DNA of 64,000 bases from Verrucomicrobiota bacterium (GTDB lineage Bacteria > Verrucomicrobiota > Verrucomicrobiia > Limisphaerales > UBA9464), in NCBI GenBank assembly GCA_017309115.1, contig JAFLEF010000005.1, positions 62,001 through 126,000 of the forward strand, given 5' to 3'. How positions within the stretch are numbered: the stretch's first letter is position 1; each line of letters begins with the position of its first letter. The notes below the pieces were generated by a model. It saw only the letters and a program-made list of their open reading frames with translations, was not told the origin of the DNA and ran no database searches. Shown one piece after another: positions 61,417 through 64,000 of this stretch. A program made the position numbers and the translations under genes.

Positions 61417-61897
61417 TCTCGCGGCCCTCCTGCTGGCCATCACCTCCTGGTCCTCCGCCCTCGCCGCCGCTCCCAAGGTGGGCGACGCATTTCCCGACCT
61501 CGCGGCCTTCGGGCTGGAAGGCACTGCGCCCGATCTCAAAGGAAAAGTCGTCCTGATCGACTTTTGGGCTTCCTGGTGCGGTCCGTGCCGGCACTCGTTC
61601 CCCGCCCTTCAGGAGATCCACACCAAGTTCAAGGATCAGGGCGTCGTCGTTCTCGGGATCAGCTTGGATGAGGACAAAGCCGACATGATGGGCTTCCTCA
61701 AGAAGAGCAAAACCGATTTCCCCAGCCTCCGGGATCCGAAGGGCAAACTCGCCGAGAAGCTCGATGTGAGCACCATCCCGGCTTCGTTCCTAATCTCCCG
61801 CGACGGCAAGATTGTCGCCATCCACAACGGCTACGGTGGTGACAAAACGAAGCGCGAATACATCGCCGAGATTGAGAAACTTCTGGCCACCAAGTAA
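61397..61897 (+). CDS. Periplasmic TlpA-like thioredoxin
   Basis: A 166-residue protein with a signal peptide (MNMLRPSLAALLLAITSW) and a thioredoxin fold of the TlpA/ResA type. The active site is FWASWCGPCRHSF, followed by the usual cis-Pro region TIPASFLISRDG. It would reduce disulfides or deliver electrons in the periplasm. The gene overlaps apbE and is followed by the DUF4266 gene after three bases. Confidence 0.93.
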   Translation: MNMLRPSLAALLLAITSWSSALAAAPKVGDAFPDLAAFGLEGTAPDLKGKVVLIDFWASWCGPCRHSFPALQEIHTKFKDQGVVVLGISLDEDKADMMGFLKKSKTDFPSLRDPKGKLAEKLDVSTIPASFLISRDGKIVAIHNGYGGDKTKREYIAEIEKLLATK

Positions 61898-61900
61898 TCC

Positions 61901-62134
61901 ATGCCCACTCCTCTGCTCCGGCGTTTCGTGATTTCCGTAGCCGCCTTGGTCGTTCTGGTCGGGGCATCCGGCTGTTCCTCCGTTAAGCCGTGGGAACGCG
62001 GGACGTTGGCAGATCCGTTGATGAACCGCGATCGGGATCCCCTGGGTCTCGCGCTGGCCGAGCACATGTACTTCAGTCGCGAAGCGACGTCGGGCGGACA
62101 GGGCGTTGGCGGTGGCGGCTGTGGCTGCAACTAA
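61901..62134 (+). CDS. DUF4266 small lipoprotein with Gly/Cys C-terminal tail
   Basis: A 77-residue lipoprotein. Signal peptide and lipobox VGASGC (Cys about residue 25) are followed by SSVKPWERGTLADPLM, HMYFSREATSGGQGVG and the end GGGCGCN. The block KPWERGxLAxPxM and the SREA..GG..GGGCGCN tail are the DUF4266 hallmarks. The two C-terminal cysteines flanked by glycines could bind metal or be modified. It is the last gene of the cluster and converges with the minus-strand gene that ends at 62147. Confidence 0.9.
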   Translation: MPTPLLRRFVISVAALVVLVGASGCSSVKPWERGTLADPLMNRDRDPLGLALAEHMYFSREATSGGQGVGGGGCGCN

Positions 62135-62146
62135 GCCTGAAGGGTC

Positions 62147-62686
62147 TCACGGTTCGGCCTCAAAGGCCCATACCTTTCGGGGAATCCGACCGGTCTGAAC
62201 CGGCCAATCCGCTTCCGACCATCCCAGAATCGAGAGTTCCACTGGTGAAGATTCCTTAAACTGCCGGAGGAACGAGGTTTTGAAGGCAATTCCAAAGTAA
62301 ATGCGGTCCCGGTGGTTGGACTCCCACGTGGGATCAACCACAGAGAGAGTCTCCCGATGGATACACCACGCGTGTCCCACGGGTCGGTACAGATGGGTGC
62401 ACGCCCATCCTTCCACATAGACCAGTTTGGACTGAGACAGCGCGGCGGAGGCAGCATTGAGGTAGCAATGCCGGACGGGACCGGGCCGGACTCCGGAAGG
62501 AAGCCGCTCCCGTTTCCACGGCCATTCCTTTCCGTTTTCCAACAAAAAACGTTCCGTATCCGGGCTCATACCAGCCGGACAAATCGGAGCCGAAACCCGG
62601 TAGTTCACCAACGCTTTGAGACAGGCGATAACCGGGTTCCACAACCCTCGATGGGTTTGGGTCGCCACAGGACTCCCCCGTTGCAT
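62147..62686 (-). CDS. Hypothetical protein with a possible Cys-His-Asp triad
   Basis: A 179-residue protein from the ATG at 62686; a TTG at 62776 would add 30 residues. RHCYLNAASAALS (C74), PVGHAWCI (H105) and VVDPTWES (D118) come in the order and spacing of papain/transglutaminase-like thiol proteins, embedded in a small alpha/beta core with YVEGWA. No signal peptide. I know no named family with certainty; the motif order suggests a cysteine hydrolase or transferase fold. Downstream it converges with the DUF4266 gene. Confidence 0.6.
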   Translation of the reverse strand: MQRGSPVATQTHRGLWNPVIACLKALVNYRVSAPICPAGMSPDTERFLLENGKEWPWKRERLPSGVRPGPVRHCYLNAASAALSQSKLVYVEGWACTHLYRPVGHAWCIHRETLSVVDPTWESNHRDRIYFGIAFKTSFLRQFKESSPVELSILGWSEADWPVQTGRIPRKVWAFEAEP

Positions 62687-62916
62687 AACCGGGGCCAGAC
62701 CTCCCTCGAGACCCTGGATCGCCCGTTTCCACCGTCTTTTCTTCGTCCGCCTAATGGGGCATTGCCCATCCGTCAAAACAAGCTTGCTTGAAACCGTGCG
62801 TTACGCCCGCCGAGCTTGGCAATTTGCGAGCCGCGTGACAGCGCCGTTGGGACCTTCCACCCAAGCCTTCCTTGGAGGTGGTCCATGAACTTCGACGGGA
62901 GAAAATCGCGGGGGAA

Positions 62917-62993
62917 TGGTCGGGACGACAGGATTCGAACCTGCGACGTCTTGGTCCCAAACCAAGTGCTCTACCAGGCTGAGCTACGTCCCG
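62917..62993 (-). tRNA. tRNA-Pro (anticodon TGG)
   Basis: On the minus strand the 5' acceptor strand CGGGACG (62993-62987) pairs with CGTCCCG near the 3' end. The anticodon arm ACTTGG-TTTGGGA-CCAAGA gives anticodon TGG (proline), and the T-arm is GCAGG-TTCGAAT-CCTGT. The discriminator A (62920) is followed by a genome-encoded CCA (62919-62917). Length is 77 bases with CCA. It reads CCA codons and, by wobble, other Pro codons. Confidence 0.97.
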
Positions 62994-63076
62994 AACGCGG
63001 AGACCCTGCCGACAATCGCGGGATTCGGAAAGGCTTTCTTCAACGAGCGTGGGAATCGGTCGCCATCCTCTTCGCT

Positions 63077-63172
63077 CGTCCGGATGGTACACATGCTTTC
63101 TTCGTGCGGCCCAAGCTGCCAGACGGACGGGCCGCCATCCGCCGCAGAAAGAGTGTGAACCATCCGGGCTAA
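63077..63172. mobile_element. Short MITE-like element related to the one at 47993
   Basis: Left end CGTCCGGATGGTACACATGCT (from 63077, written here to 20 bases of similarity) and right end AGAAAGAGTGTGAACCATCC then GGGCTAA (to about 63172) are reverse complements with few mismatches, using the same CCGGGCTA-type ends as the 185-bp element at 47993. The interior has GCGGCCC/GGGCCGC and CCAGACGG. Its right end supplies the TAG stop of the pdxA gene (63169-63171). Confidence 0.6.
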
Positions 63173-64000
63173 GCGTGGTTTCCCGTGAGCCGAATCGCCA
63201 ACTGCAGGGCTGCCTTCATGCTCGAGGGATCAGCAATACCCCGGCCGGCGATATCGTAGCCTGTTCCGTGATCCGGGGAGGTCCGCACGAAGGGCATTCC
63301 CACCGTCCAATTCACGCCCGTTTCGAAGGCCACCAGCTTCAGCGGCGCCAGTCCTTGGTCATGGTACTGCGCCACCACGACCTCAAATTCACCCCGAATC
63401 GCTCGCTGGAACAGGGTGTCCGCCGCCCAGGGACCACTCACCTCCAACCCGCTCTCCTGAGCATCGCGAATCGCCGGGCCAATGATCTCCAATTCTTCAT
63501 GGCCGAGATAGCCACCTTCGCCCGCATGAGGATTCAACCCGCAGACAGCGATCCGTCGACGTTCGAGCTTCAGTTCCCGACAGGCGAGGTCGGCCAGCCG
63601 GATACTCTCCCTCTGACCCTCCCGTGTGATGGCCGAAGGTACCTGGCGCAGCGGCAGATGAGTAGTGGCCAACAGCACCCTTAACCAACGACCCCACTCG
63701 TCAGTCCCCAGCAACATCATTCCGGTACTCGGTCCGCCCGCGATCTCCGTGATGAGTTCAGTCTGGCCGATGAAGGGCTGTCCGGTGCGGAGAATCGCTT
63801 CCTTGTTCACCGGACCGGTTACCACACCATCAATTTCCCCCTTTAGACCCAACCCGGCCGCTTTCCGCAGTGCCGCTATTGCTGCCTGAGCCGCCTTCCG
63901 GTCCCCCTTTGGCAGCTGGTCCGGCAGTTCCATGTCTTCCGGCGGGCACCACCACACACCCGGTCCGGCTTCTGCGCGTCCGCGCCACGGCTCAATTCGA
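63169..64000 (-). CDS. pdxA: 4-hydroxythreonine-4-phosphate dehydrogenase, N-terminus beyond window
   Basis: The frame is open to the right edge, with 276 residues visible; PdxA is about 330 residues, so the first 50 or so are missing. The visible part has VVTGPVNKEAI, AVCGLNPHAGEGGYLGHEE, VAQYHDQGLAPLKL and FVRTSPDHGTGYDIAGRGI, all PdxA signatures including metal-binding histidines. It oxidises 4-phosphohydroxy-L-threonine in pyridoxal phosphate synthesis. The GTG at 63957 is within the frame and not the true start. Confidence 0.95.
   Translation of the reverse strand, partial: RIEPWRGRAEAGPGVWWCPPEDMELPDQLPKGDRKAAQAAIAALRKAAGLGLKGEIDGVVTGPVNKEAILRTGQPFIGQTELITEIAGGPSTGMMLLGTDEWGRWLRVLLATTHLPLRQVPSAITREGQRESIRLADLACRELKLERRRIAVCGLNPHAGEGGYLGHEELEIIGPAIRDAQESGLEVSGPWAADTLFQRAIRGEFEVVVAQYHDQGLAPLKLVAFETGVNWTVGMPFVRTSPDHGTGYDIAGRGIADPSSMKAALQLAIRLTGNHA

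Noticed and set aside
1..64000. CRISPR array, prophage, integrase or IS transposase
   Set aside because: No regularly spaced direct repeats with unique spacers and no recombinase or phage structural gene were seen.

Overview
The window is GC-rich chromosomal DNA that reads as a free-living member of the Verrucomicrobiota, most like the Pedosphaera/Limisphaera side of the phylum. This assignment is an inference from gene content. The supporting genes are two large PVC-type secreted dehydrogenases with a C-terminal CxxCH haem motif, two proteins ending in PEP-CTERM sorting signals, a pseudopilin with the H-X9-DG signature common in planctomycetes and verrucomicrobia, a ThuA-domain protein, a GT117-like DUF2723 membrane protein, and many short dispersed palindromic repeats. 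Coding density is high, and most genes are ordinary vertically inherited genes. No phage, integrase, IS transposase or CRISPR array was seen.

Layout. 1-4.9 kb: a partial nucleotidyltransferase (left edge), a secreted alpha/beta-hydrolase and a PEP-CTERM subtilase. 5.1-16.6 kb: mostly minus-strand housekeeping (GNAT acetyltransferase, thyA, ald, secreted phosphoesterase, pseudopilin, thrB, plsY-gpsA), a membrane adenylate cyclase on the plus strand, a zinc-cluster lipoprotein and an AGE-family epimerase. 16.6-18.2 kb: a gene-poor, repeat-bearing stretch. 18.2-30 kb: ceramidase-like enzyme, two ABC-2 permeases, a zinc-ribbon protein, the DUF2723 giant, an ECF sigma/anti-sigma pair, a small GIY-YIG-like protein, metK-ahcY and a PEP-CTERM microprotein. 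30.3-34.8 kb: Ser/Thr kinase with a TolB-like propeller, carA and an FHA protein. 34.9-45.6 kb: two PVC dehydrogenases bracketing the yceD-rpmF-plsX-fabH lipid cluster, then a penicillin acylase. 45.6-58 kb: RRM protein, fuconate dehydratase, gatB, RidA, HExxH protein, MBL hydrolase, a glycoside hydrolase/glycosyltransferase fusion, aroK-queG and a UbiA prenyltransferase. 58.2-62.1 kb: a tightly overlapping five-gene cluster ThuA-DUF3570-ApbE-TlpA-DUF4266. 62.1-64 kb: a Cys/His/Asp protein, tRNA-Pro(TGG) and partial pdxA.

The best candidate for an undescribed system is the 58.2-62.1 kb cluster. It joins an outer-membrane barrel (DUF3570), a flavin transferase (ApbE), a periplasmic thioredoxin and a tiny lipoprotein ending in a Gly/Cys tail (DUF4266). 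The barrel carries a DSISGAS segment that resembles the ApbE flavinylation consensus, which suggests a testable redox or metal-handling function at the outer membrane. The next most interesting items are the GH-GT2 fusion at 52.7 kb, a PEP-CTERM protein with almost no mature domain at 29.9 kb, and a pair of related palindromic mini-elements at 48.0 and 63.1 kb.

Pathway logic: metK-ahcY form the SAM cycle; yceD-rpmF-plsX-fabH with plsY-gpsA cover the start of fatty-acid and phospholipid synthesis; thrB, aroK, carA, thyA and pdxA are biosynthetic. Many other products carry signal peptides and act outside the cytoplasm, in keeping with a polymer- or lipid-scavenging lifestyle.
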